Origin: Lolium rigidum
Lineage: Eukaryota > Streptophyta > Magnoliopsida > Poales > Poaceae
Direction of reading: 5' to 3'
DNA length: 64,000 nucleotides
Assembly: GCF_022539505.1 (NCBI RefSeq)
Contig: NC_061508.1
Span: 35,954,256 to 36,018,255, forward strand
Positions 22,745-32,665 of this stretch are shown in pieces. Each line of letters opens with the position of its first letter. The stretch's first letter is position 1. The position numbers and the translations under genes were made by a program. The notes beneath the pieces were generated by a model, which ran no database searches, was not told the origin of the DNA, and was given only the letters and a program-made list of their open reading frames with translations.

Positions 22745-22990
22745 TAACATCGGCTGGATAAGCTGCCCAGCACTTGGACCGACATTACCAGTCAGGCAGA
22801 CAAGAGCCACAAGACCACAACGGGCGTGAGATCCGTCCACCGACCGGCCGTCCATCCCTGGCCATGAACGCTCAAGTTTTAAACACCAGTGTCGGAAAAG
22901 GCTCGCAACGACAACTGCTCTCCACGGCCGATCCAGGACAAGAGGTCAGACAAACGTAGCCGATGCTGCGGCAGCCCGCACCGTCAGTGT
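22745..22990. repeat. Diverged third copy of part of the 1.14-kb unit
   Basis: Contains gataagctgccc.gcacttg, gagatccgtccaccgaccgg, aacgctcaagttttaaacac and acaagaggtcagacaaacg in the same order as the tandem copies, but with many substitutions and small indels. This shows an older duplication before the recent one. Confidence 0.75.
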
Positions 22991-23473
22991 CAGGCGGGCC
23001 ACAGAAATTATCGTCAGGCAATGGCTATGGCCAAGCTTCAGGCTTGAGCTGCGCGCGCGCGCAGGCCGTTTGCAGTAATGTCGCGCCCAACCAGATGCTC
23101 TCTCCGGCCGCACCAACCATCTCTGAATAGCAACGTTAACAAAAGTAAATGGCTGCTCTCCCAGGACGCGCGGTAGGTGCAACGGGCATACGGAATCGCA
23201 CGTCTGAATGTCCGGAGGCGGCTGAACCACTCCTGCCATTACCATCCGATCGGCAGCTAGCTTGGCGTACGCAACCGGCGCGCCAGATCGCCGGCGGTAG
23301 TCCGGATCATGGCGCCGGACATGTGGCGTTTTCGTGAGCCCTGACACAATGTCCTGTGGTGAATCGGCGACTGATTGATCGCTTTGTTAGCTAGTGGTCT
23401 GTTCTAGTGGAGAGTGACAAGTAAGGGCCTTCTGGAAGCCTGCAAAAGTTGGTGAAGGCAGCACTCGACGTGA
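22991..23473. other. Spacer, nothing recognisable
   Basis: Moderately GC-rich with a short (gc)n run near 23050. No gene, RNA or repeat element identified. Confidence 0.35.
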
Positions 23474-23812
23474 GGCTGGTGCCAATGCATCACCACACTA
23501 TAGCCTCGCCACGTCAGCTCTCGCCCCCACTCTCACCCCACTCTCACCCCATGGTGCCAGTGCACGGGCTATAGTGCCATCTCTCACCCCACTCTCGCCT
23601 CACTCTCGCCTCCCTACCGCCCCCACTAGCACCACTATCGCCCCTCTCACGCCTCGCTGTCGCCCCAACGCGGGCGGTAGCCGGGCGGCAGCGGGCGGTA
23701 GCGCCCGGCGCCAGCCCCAGCGCCCGGCGCTGGCGTCCCGCCCCACTCCCGCCCGCCTCTCGCCCCAAACCGGGCGCTACCGCCTCCACTCCCGTCCCCA
23801 TTGGCACCAGCC
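23474..23812. mobile_element. MITE with TGA target duplication and pyrimidine-rich interior
   Basis: Perfect terminal inverted repeats GGCTGGTGCCAATG (23474-23487 and its complement 23799-23812), flanked on each side by TGA (23471-23473 and 23813-23815). A 3-base target duplication fits the PIF/Harbinger (Tourist) class, although TTA or TAA is usual there. The 339-base interior is unusual: it is built from short repeats of cccactctcgc and gcccggcgc types, with a second, weaker copy of the terminal motif in the middle (gtgccagtgcacgggctatag, about 23552). Confidence 0.7.
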
Positions 23813-24201
23813 TGATGGATGGGTAATCTTGCGTGTCGTGGCGAGCAGAACGATAGATCGAGTCTGCGATCGGCAAAATAACGTCATGTCGGAACTCGAA
23901 ACCGTTCCATCACAGGCTTACCAACTACTGTACCGCGCGCCAGTGGTTTGTGAAAGAAGGAACCGGTGATCAGCATCGATCTCTGTCGAATGAAGCAACA
24001 AATTCTGGCCGACTGCGAGGCGCCGCCGCTAGCAGCATCTAGGAGAAGAACTCGAGAACGATATAATCGGATGCGAGATTAGATGGAGTACTACTACATG
24101 TTATTACAATTTACGACCGCTAAAGCTACATGAACCATTTTGATTCCAGCTGCTGCTGCTACTATCAGTACATTTTATTGCTACTCCTGAATTTGGAGCG
24201 A
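23813..24201. other. Probable 3' UTR and spacer of the gene at 24202-24810
   Basis: Lies downstream of the minus-strand gene. No other structure seen. Confidence 0.35.
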
Positions 24202-24810
24202 TCAGAAGCTCGAGGCTGTGCTAGCTCTAATAATCCCCCGTCTGGGGATCGCCGCCGTTAAGCCCAGCTGAGCTCCTTGATCCCACAGCCGCACGACGGT
24301 GCCGCTGACCGCTCTGGGGCTCCGGTACCGCCCGATCACGTCAGTGGTCGCCGTCGCCACGACAGGCACCAGAGACCTCACCACCTCCCACTCGAACAGA
24401 TCCTTCTTCCCCCACGGCCCGTACACGCAATCGTCTTGCGGGTCCAGCTTCTCCTCGTCCTCCTCGTCGTCACTCTCCACGCCGCAGCATCCGACGCGGC
24501 CGCCGTCTTGGTAGTACGCCGTGTACCTCTCCTTGGGCGAGGGTGCCGGCACTGATGTCGTCGGCATCTCTGGCGATCTCCTCGTCTCCGATGAAGAAAC
24601 CAGCGACGTGGACGTATCCAACTGCAGGGGCTTCGGGTCGTCGGTGAAACCAGCCGTCGCAGAGGAGCGCAGGCGCCAGACGCCCGCGGCGGCCGCGGCG
24701 GCGAGGACGGCGGCGAGGCAGGTCCATGCCGCAGCGCCGGCCGCGGCGACCTCGGGGAGGGAGTAGAGACGGAAGGCGACGGCCTCGAGGGGTTGCTCTA
24801 GGAGGTCCAT
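24202..24810 (-). CDS. Plant hypothetical protein with one N-terminal membrane segment
   Basis: Single-exon frame of 202 residues; I do not recognise a named family. Residues about 20-46 are strongly hydrophobic and Ala-rich (AAAGAAAWTCLAAVLAAAAAA), a likely membrane anchor without a clear cleavage site. They are followed by a Ser/Thr-rich linker, then RYTAYYQDGG near 93, a GCCG pair of cysteines, a very acidic run (SDDEEDEEKLD), and WGKKDLFEWEVVRS. A globular-looking C-terminus contains GRYRSP and VVRLWDQG. Short plant membrane proteins with a Tyr-Tyr-x-Asp motif, an acidic patch and a WE...VVxLWD ending exist as uncharacterised families, and this resembles them. A TATA-like ttaaatac lies about 105 bases upstream on the minus strand (24914-24921), supporting the start. 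High GC codon use is typical of grass genes. Confidence 0.7.
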   Translation of the reverse strand: MDLLEQPLEAVAFRLYSLPEVAAAGAAAWTCLAAVLAAAAAAGVWRLRSSATAGFTDDPKPLQLDTSTSLVSSSETRRSPEMPTTSVPAPSPKERYTAYYQDGGRVGCCGVESDDEEDEEKLDPQDDCVYGPWGKKDLFEWEVVRSLVPVVATATTDVIGRYRSPRAVSGTVVRLWDQGAQLGLTAAIPRRGIIRASTASSF

Positions 24811-26625
24811 CCCGATCGCCCGCGTTTCTTCTTGGTTTGATGATGGTTTTCGCGGTTGCTGTGTTCAGGAGTGGCTGAGCTAGTAGTGGGCATGAAAAAT
24901 GGAAGCAAGAGAGGTATTTAATGGCGGGGAGAAGGAGGTGGGTGAGCAAAACTTGGCCGTTGGATGCTGAGGCCAAGGTGCGGATCAGCGGAAGATGCTG
25001 GGGGATCCGTGGGAGGGATTAGGGAGATGCTTTGTCGGATGCCGGATTTCCCATTTCGTATCCTAATTTGGTCTCACTATTTTTTCTTTATAACAATTGT
25101 TTAGTTGCTCTCCACATGTACCACATGGTCATTTGGTCTCACTATTTTCTTCCACCAAGAGTATATGCTACGCGCACAAAGGCATTGTGTGTTGCAAGTT
25201 TATCAAAACAACTTCAATGTTGAATAAAATGGTTGTTTCCATTTTTTTTAAAGATGGTTGGTTTTCTTCACATGTGTCTTGCACATAAACCAGATGGAGT
25301 AAATTACAAAAGAAAAAAACTACCCCAATTCGGGCTAGGGTAACAAGTCAGTACCAGATTTGCAAAATAAAAAAATCCTAAAATCTACCACTTCTGAGGT
25401 GTGGCGTTATAAATCGCACTAATTCACATCTAAGAACAATTTGATAGCCGTCCTGGCAGGTGGGGCTCAGCTGTAAGAGCTGACGTGGCAGCCAATGTGG
25501 AGGACAAGGTGAGGTGGAGGACAAGGACGAGGTGAAGAAGTGGACATTTGGGCCCACTTGTCATCCCTTACCTCGTGTCTATCTCAACCATGTCTCTATC
25601 TTCCACCAAAGCTCGGTGTGTTGGTCCAGTTACGGGTCCTCAACGGGACGGGTGGCGTACGACGGCGAAACACCGAGAGGTGATAGCGAAGAGGGATGCG
25701 CGGGACTAAGGGAATCTACAGTGGCGGTGTTAGGCCGGAGGTGAAGAAGATAGAGACGATTCTAGCGATTCTCGGAATCTCACCTAGATTCATCGGAAGA
25801 GGAGGAAGGAGTAGGGCAAGGTGGAGCTAGTGCGCGTGGTAGCCTTGATTGAGGAGGTCTGTAGCGACCGCATGGCACGGCGGCGTCGACAGCGGGCTCG
25901 GGTGCAACCGGCGACGGTGCACGAGGCCTGCCGCGCTACCTTGACCTCCTCCTCGCCTACGTGTTCAAAGATGGCCATCGATGATGATGATGATGATAAT
26001 AAGCTTGGACAATATGGTCATTGGCACAAAAAATGTGGTGCACTTTAAAGGTTGATGATATACCCATTATATAAATAAAATTGTGAGGAATCTATATGTG
26101 GCAAATTAGGATTGAGGAAGAAACAATATCTCGTCGGTGTATCTATTATTTTGTTTTCTCCAAAGCAAACACTGAAGGGTTCATCTCTTATATATAGGGG
26201 AAAAAAAGAAGGTCCCTCATATCCGGTGAACTTGAGGATATTGTGCTCGGAGTGGACATGATCGTGAACATCCGTTTTGATCTAGGCGTCCATGATTTTT
26301 CAGGAAAAAAAAAAGTAATAAAAGGGAAAAGTTGTTGGCCCCACACACAATATACCATGTCCACATGACCTCGGTTGCTAAAAACCAACAAACCGGTTCA
26401 AGTGTTAAACGGTCCACACGAAAAAAAGAAGGATCCACATCTGATCGCTCTCGATCATGAAGTCGTGGTCCTCTCGTCTCCCTCCTACGCCCCTTGCAGT
26501 GCACGCTGCCGAACTCCCTCCCATGCAGCAAAAGAGAAGGAGAGCCGTTTCTATCATGTTTCTGCACTCTAGCTACTGGCCACGGGAGGGCCCGCGAGGA
26601 GGACCACCGCTTGGATGGTGGGATG
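24811..26625. other. Promoter of the preceding gene, then unassigned spacer
   Basis: 24811-24980 is the likely promoter and leader of the minus-strand gene. From 25000 the sequence is AT-rich, with a (gat)n run near 25978. A GC-rich block at 25500-25960 has open frames on both strands but no recognisable domain; it may be transposon leader sequence. Confidence 0.35.
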
Positions 26626-27753
26626 CACTACAAGAAAAGTTGCCATGGCCGACGAAGTTGAAGTCGCGCCGTGGTTGCTGGTGTACCATGGCCGACGATT
26701 TTGGTCCCTCCGTGGTGCATGTCAAAACTTTTTTTTTTCTCGTTTTTGAGGCCACCTAGCCCGACGAAAGCGGCCAAAACGTCGCGTATGGTGGCCCGGG
26801 ACGTGGTGCATCGCGAACTCTCGGGTTCGCCGGCCGAGTCAACGCAAATCCGCACCGCCGAGGGATGTAGGGCCCGGATGGCAGCCTCTTCGGCATTGTT
26901 TTTTTCTCGATCGCGCCATCTCGTTCAACGTTCTCCGATCGAGCCGTTTACGATGCAGGATCATGGGTCCCGCATGTCATCCTCTATGAACCAAAATTCT
27001 TTCTATTCTTGGATTTTTTTGACCCCCGATTTCCGGCTACTTCCTTTTTCTTTTGATCCCTTGCCGCCTTGGAAACGTTGAGACCGCTGCTGCTAAATGG
27101 GACCCGCATGTCATCCTCTATGTGCAATCAACTTTCTTTTCTTGGAGTTTTTTTTGGCACCTCAAATTTGGTCACTTGCCTTTTTCTTTCGATCCCCGCC
27201 GCCTCTCAAACGGTGATACCGCTGTCGCTAACCGGACCCGCATGTCATCCTCTATGCACTATAAAACTTTCTTTTCTTGAATTATTTTTGGCACCTCATA
27301 TTTGGTCACTTACCTTTTTCTTTCGATCCCCGCCGCCTCTCAAACGGTGATACCGCTGCTGCTAAATGGGACCCGCATGTCATCCTCTATGTACTATAAA
27401 ACTTTCTTTTCTTGGAGTTTTTTTTGGCACCTCAAATTTGGTCACTTGCCTTTTTCTTTCGATCCCCTGCCGCCTCTCAAACGGTGATACCGCTGCTGCT
27501 AAATGGGACCCGCATGTCATCCTCTATGCACTATAAAACTTTCTTTTCTTGAATTATTTTTGGCACCTCATATTTGGTCACTTACCTTTTTCTTTCGATC
27601 CCCTGCCGCCTCTCAAACGGTGATACCGCTGCTGCTAAATGGGAACCGCATGTCATCCTCTATGTACTATAAAACTTTCTTTTCTTGGAGTTTTTTTGGC
27701 ACCTCAAATTTGGTCACTTGCCTTTTTCTTTCGATCCCCGCCGCCTCTCAAAC
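26626..27753. mobile_element. CACTA transposon end (left), truncated at a gap
   Basis: CACTACAAGAAAA at 26626 is the terminal inverted repeat of grass CACTA elements. Subterminal motifs accatggccgacga and gccatggccgacgaa follow. The interior is GC-rich, then passes into the 135-bp array described separately and stops at the N run. No opposite end (TTTTCTTGTAGTG) is present to the right, so the other half is lost or in the gap. No transposase coding is visible. Confidence 0.7.
26971..27753. repeat. 135-bp satellite-like array with dimeric higher-order structure
   Basis: The start cgcatgtcatcctctatg recurs at 26971, 27105, 27239, 27374, 27511 and 27647 (spacing 134-137). Units 2 to 6 alternate between two types: type A has cttggagtttttttt, cctcaaatttggtcacttg; type B has cttgaattattttt, cctcatatttggtcactta. 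The order is A-B-A-B-A, i.e. a dimer of about 270 bases that amplified. The first unit is more diverged. The array is cut by the 100-N gap, so its true length is unknown. Confidence 0.9.
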
Positions 27754-27853
27754 NNNNNNNNNNNNNNNNNNNNNNNNNNNNNNNNNNNNNNNNNNNNNNN
27801 NNNNNNNNNNNNNNNNNNNNNNNNNNNNNNNNNNNNNNNNNNNNNNNNNNNNN
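27754..27853. other. Assembly gap (100 N)
   Basis: Exactly 100 N, the conventional size for a gap of unknown length. It lies between a tandem array and an LTR fragment, both hard to assemble. Confidence 0.99.
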
Positions 27854-27970
27854 CAATAGGTTAGTTCCGGAAAACGCATAATAATGACATATAATGTGTA
27901 TAAAACATGTAAGTTTCATCAATAAAGTAGCATGGAACATAAGAAATTATCGATACGTCGGAGACGTATC
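27854..27970 (-). mobile_element. Start of an LTR, minus orientation, truncated by the gap
   Basis: The complement of the LTR start TGATACGTCTCCGACGTATC ends at 27970. Sequence to 27854 matches the first part of the LTRs at 57096 and 61834 in reverse orientation. Confidence 0.8.
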
Positions 27971-28666
27971 ATGCTGTTGCCACTAGGGATAAAACATTGA
28001 TGCTATGTCTAAGGATGTAGTTGTTGATTACATTACGCACCATACTTAATGCAATTGTCTGTTGCTTAGCAACTTAATACTGAATGGGGTTCGGATGATA
28101 ACCTGAAGGTGGACTTTTTAGGCATAGATGCGAGTTGGATGGCGGTCTATGTACTTTGTCGTAATGCCCGGATTAAATCTCACTATATTTATCATATCAT
28201 GTACATGCATTGTTATGCCCTTCTCTATTTTTCAATTGCCCGACTGTAATTTGTTCACCCAACATGCTTTTATCTTATGGGAGAGACACCTCTAGTGAAC
28301 TGTGGACCCCGGTCCTATTCTTTACATAGCATACAATCTACTGCAATTGTGTTTTACTTGTTTTCTTTGCAAACATCTTCCACTCGATACGTTTAATCCT
28401 TTGTTACAGCAAGCCGGTGAGATTGACAACCTCATCTGTTTCGTTGGGGCAAAGTACTTTGGTTTTGTTGTGCAGGTTCCACGTTGGCGCCGGAATCCCT
28501 TTTGTTGCGCCGCATCACATTTCGCCACCATCAACCTTCAACGTGCTTCTTGACTCCTACTGGTCCGATTAAACCTTGGTTTCTTACTGAGGGAAACTTG
28601 CCACTGTGCGCATCATACCTTCCTCTTGGGGTTCCCAACGGACGTGTACATCTACGCGCATCATTG
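27971..28666 (+). mobile_element. 3' part of the same LTR, plus orientation
   Basis: Matches the second half of the plus-strand LTRs at 57096-58689 and 61834-63434 (shared: ttgccactagggataaaac, ttcggatgataa, gtggactttttaggcatag, acgttggcgccgga), ending in cgcatca. It begins abruptly next to the reversed LTR start, so the older LTR was probably interrupted by the minus-orientation element; tgctg at 27971-27975 would be the target site. Confidence 0.8.
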
Positions 28667-30246
28667 ACACGTCCGTTGGGAACCCCAAGAGGAAGGTGTG
28701 ATGCGCACAGTAGCAAGTTTCCCTCAGTAAGAAACCAAGGTTTAATTGGACCAGTAGGAGTCAAGAAGCACGTTGAAGGTTGATGGTGGCGAAATGTGAT
28801 GTGGCGCAACACCGGGATTCCGGCGTCAACGTGGAACCTGCACAACACAACCAAAGTACTTTGCCCCAACGAAGCTGATGAGGTTCTCAATCTCACCGGC
28901 TTGCTGTAACAAAGGATTAATCGTATTGTGTGGAAGATGATTGTTTGCAAAGAAAATAGTAAAACAAGTATTGCGATAGATTGTATGCGATGTAAAGAAT
29001 AGGACCGGGGTCCACGACTCACTATAGGTGTCTCTCCCATAAGATTAAAGCATGTTGGGTGAACAAATTACGATCGGGCAATTGACAAATAGAAAAGGGC
29101 ATAACAATGCATATACATGATATGATAAATATAGTGAGATTTAATTGGGCATTACGACAAAGTACATAGACCGCTATCCAGCATGCATCTATGCCTAAAA
29201 AGTCCACCTTCAGGTTATCATCCGAACCCCTTCCAGTATTAAGTTGCAAGCAACAGACAAGTGCATTAAGTATGGTGCGTAATGTAATCAACAACTACAT
29301 CCTTAGACATAGCATCAATGTTTTATCCCTAGTGGCAACAGCACATCCACAACCTTAGAACTTTTCGTCACTTCGTCCCGGATTTAATGGAGGCATGAAC
29401 CCACTATCGAGCATAAATACTCCCTCTTGGAGTTAAGAGCAAAAACTTGGCCGAGCCTCTACTAATAACGGAGAGAATGCAAGATCATAAACAACACATA
29501 GGTAATAGATTGATAATCACCATAACATAGTATTCTCTATCCATCGGATCCCGACAAACACAACATATAGTATTACAGATAGATGATCTTGATCATGTTA
29601 GGCAGCTCACAAGATCCAACAATGAAGCACAATTAGGAGAATACGACCATCTAGCTACTGCTATGGACCCATAGTCCAGGGGTGAACTACTCACTCATCA
29701 CTCCGGAGGCGATCATGGAGATGAAGAGTCCTCCGGGAGATGATTCCCCTCTCCGGCAGGGTGCCGGAGGCGATCTCCTGAATCCCCCGAGATGGGATTG
29801 GCGGCGGCGGCATCTCTGGAAGGTTTTCCGTATCGTGGTTCTCGGTACAGAGGGTTTCGCGACGAAGACTTTAAGTAGTCGGAAGGGCAACGCGGGGGGC
29901 CACACGAGGGCCCCACACACCAGGGCCGCGCGGGCCAAGGCCAGGCCGCGCCGCCCTAGTGTGGCGGCGCCTCGTGGCCCCACTTCCTTTCCCCCTCGGT
30001 CTTCTGGAAGCTTCGTGCAAAAATAGGACCCTGGGCGTTGATTTCGTCCAATTCCGAGAATATTACCTTACTAGGATTTCCGAAACCAAAAATAGCAGAA
30101 AACAGCAACTGGCTCTTCGGCATCTTGTTAATAGCTTAGTGCCGGAAAATGCGTAAATACGACATATAATGTGTATAAAACATGTAGATATCATCAATAA
30201 TGTAGCATGGAACATAAGAAATTATCGATACGTCGGAGACGTATCA
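28667..30246 (-). mobile_element. Complete LTR of the same family, minus orientation
   Basis: Full-length LTR, about 1.58 kb, reading on the minus strand from TGATACGTCTCC (ending at 30246) to the LTR end near 28667. Its 3' half is a close inverted copy of 27971-28666, so the two form a large palindrome. No primer-binding site or internal region adjoins it at 28666, so it is either a solo LTR or a rearranged end. Confidence 0.8.
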
Positions 30247-31850
30247 ATAGTCTTCATATCTTCTTGAATTCCAATACACCGGCGCTCCCGATGGGAGTAA
30301 CCGCAATAGCTCGAAGATAATCCAGGAGCCCCCGAGTAATTCCAGCGCTCCCGATGGGATCGCTTCGGGTCGATATTAAATAAGATGATATCCATTGAAT
30401 ATTCCAGATGATGAATCCACCAACCCGAGAGTGCATCGGGAGGAGATATATCCAGAGCCGAAGAAGATAAGTCCATTGAGTAATCATAGATGATGGAGAA
30501 AATAAATCCACTAATTCGGGGAAAATAAATCCACCGAGTAATCGAGAGTACTGGAGGTAACGACGTAATGGCGCCTCCCCAATCATCGGGTGTGGCGAAA
30601 GAAAGAGGAACACTTAGTTCTGCAGGCGCAGTCGAAATAGTTGCATGGGCAAAGATAGTCTGTGCGGTGGGCGCAGCCGAAATAATTGCGCCATCCAAGA
30701 TAATTCATGCCGGCGGGCGCAGCCGAAATAATCCCGCCATCGAAGATAATTTATGCCGGCGGGCGCAGCCGAAATAATCCCGCCATCCAAGAAAATTCAT
30801 GCCGGCCGGCGCAGTCGAAATAATCCCGCCATCCAAGATAATTCACGCGGTGCCTAGCTGACGTCGCCGATGAAGAGGCCGCGGTTGACATGGCCGATCC
30901 GCGGCGGGTGAGCATCCGAATATATCGTGTCCGTAATGTCGGGTCCGCGGCAGGCGAGCCCCCGAGTAAGAAGAGTGCGCGATGGCGGGCACGGTCGTCC
31001 GAGCAGAGTAGTCGAAGCTGGTCCTTGTGCATGCTGACGAGACGCGGCTATTTGAAATTTTATAAGGCCACGATCGGCTCTTGCCGGCTTCTTATTTTTT
31101 ATTCTTCAAACTTAATTCACGGCGTGGGACAGATAAATCCTCTCCGTTTTCTTCTTCCAAAACCGCATCAAGTAGAGGCAGGATTTGGTCCGGTTGTGTA
31201 ATTGCTGCTTCCTGAATCTTTTCTTTAGATGGTCTTTGATATGGTTCTGTCGCTTCAGACTACTTCTTGTCTTCACGTATGATTCTTCCGATTGGAGATG
31301 CCGATGATATATTTGATGAAACGGATGAATTAGACTTGTTATCGACTGCATCCAGGCAATGCCTTTTATTTCTCTCCTTCCCTTTTTTCTTCTTTTCTTC
31401 ATTGCATTGGAACTTGGAGTGGCCACTACGATATCTGCACCCGAAGAAAACAGGACATGATCTACCACTGTGCAATGGCTTTTTTCCCTTCTCTTCACGT
31501 GACACGTACAGAACCCGGCAACTCTCGACTGATTTGCTGTGCTTTCCTTTTCTTGCTTTGATGTGGCTGCCAGGGAGTTGAACCGGGTACAAAACGAACT
31601 TCAGCATGATTCGGGTGTGAAAAATATCCGCTTGTTTCAGGTGTGGCTCTCACGGAGCAGTCTTGATTGGCTTCGGCTTCCTGGTTCCATTGAATCGCTG
31701 ATGATACTGACGTTAAAACACCTGGGTGATTATGCACGTGCCGTGCTCCACACATGCGCTTCCCTCGTTTGATATTGTTGACGATATTTTTTACGGATCC
31801 CGCCCGGATGACAAAATTCAGTCGACGCGATTCCTACAGACGGCGCCAAT
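30247..31850 (-). mobile_element. Internal part of a Gypsy-like retrotransposon, minus orientation
   Basis: Directly next to the LTR at 31851-32331, the minus strand reads attggcgccgtctgtagg, a primer-binding site form common in Triticeae Gypsy elements. Downstream on the minus strand are decayed frames without recognisable pol. One holds a Cys/His-spaced piece (GCRYRSGHSKFQC, near 31410) followed by a Lys-rich stretch, possibly a worn zinc knuckle. A block of about five 46-base units (gggcgcagccgaaataat, 30620-30845) lies inside. The far end is lost where the other LTR begins at 30246. Confidence 0.6.
30620..30845. repeat. 46-bp tandem repeat, about five units
   Basis: gcgcagccgaaataatcccg, ccatccaagataattcatgc and slight variants recur about every 46 bases. 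It lies within the Gypsy-like internal region. Confidence 0.8.
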
Positions 31851-32331
31851 TGTCGAGGCGGTTCCTCGGCAATGCCCACCATGAGGGGCTTGGGTTTTAG
31901 AGAAAGGCGACGACGGAAGTTCCGGGAACGAGGCGGTACACGACGTACCCAGGTTCACGCCCCCGCGGTGGAGGGTCGCTACGTCCTGCTAGCAATCCAC
32001 TATATGAATATATGAGTATAGGGGGCCGCCATAGGCGGAGTTGTTGGATCTAGTCTAGTTCTAATCCGCGGGTTGCGGTGTCTAGGCGTGTTGCCTCTAA
32101 AATTATGTTTTCTGATTGTGTGTGTCCAAGGGGTGCCCCTGCCTGGCTTTATATATCAGCCAAGCTAGGGTTTACAAGAGTCCTAGTAGGATTCATATTG
32201 GAGTCTTCTTTCCTTGTAGTCCAAGTTGAGGCGCGTGCAGGTCCAGCTTGTCGAGTCCTTGTGTTGGTCCAGCTTCATAGCTTGCACCGGGTATGGCAAT
32301 GTCGAGTACCCGAAGGGTTATGCCCACGTCA
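31851..32331 (-). mobile_element. Gypsy-type LTR, 481 bp
   Basis: Begins TGTCGAGGCGG and ends CCCACGTCA on the plus strand (TG..CA termini). On the minus strand the LTR promoter has a TATA sequence (gatatataaag, about 32147-32157) and the adjoining primer-binding site lies at about 31830-31850, so transcription is leftward. It directly abuts ggggg at 32332-32336, the polypurine tract of the small element to its right. Confidence 0.75.
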
Positions 32332-32336
32332 GGGGG

Positions 32337-32665
32337 TGTTGACGTGTATAAAGTAGATTGCCCAGCCCTTTCCATCAGTTCGGACTTTTGGTTCAAGTGA
32401 CTAGTGCATGAACCTTAACATGGTATCAGAGCCCTAGGTCCCAAGTTAAAATTCTGGCTTTCACAATTTATTCTAAAATTCCCCGCAGCCTCCTGCCGTG
32501 TGGTCCCGGCCTCCCGCTGCCTCTTTGCCTCTCTACACGTGTTGACTTGTCTTCTCGTCTTCCCATCACACGTGAGAGGGGGTGTTGACATGTATAAGTA
32601 GATTGCCTACCCCTTTCCATCAGTTCAGACTTTTGGTTCAAGTGGCTAGTGCATGAAGCTTAACA
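32337..32665 (+). mobile_element. TRIM (miniature LTR retrotransposon), 329 bp
   Basis: Two direct terminal repeats of 84 bases (32337-32420) and 83 bases (32583-32665) begin tgttgacrtgtata and end cttaaca. The first is followed at once by TGGTATCAGAGC (32421), the primer-binding site for initiator tRNA-Met. The second is preceded by a purine tract (gagaggggg). The internal part is 162 bases with no coding. This matches terminal-repeat retrotransposons in miniature. It is inserted in the Harbinger transposase gene: the coding frame breaks exactly at 32666. Confidence 0.85.

Noticed and set aside
26971..27753. Overlapping short open frames (FLELFLAPHIWSL type)
   Set aside because: They repeat because the DNA repeats; they change frame between units and are not conserved as protein.
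30568..30845. 46-bp repeats as a CRISPR-like array
   Set aside because: Adjacent units without unique spacers, inside a plant retrotransposon; a plain tandem repeat.
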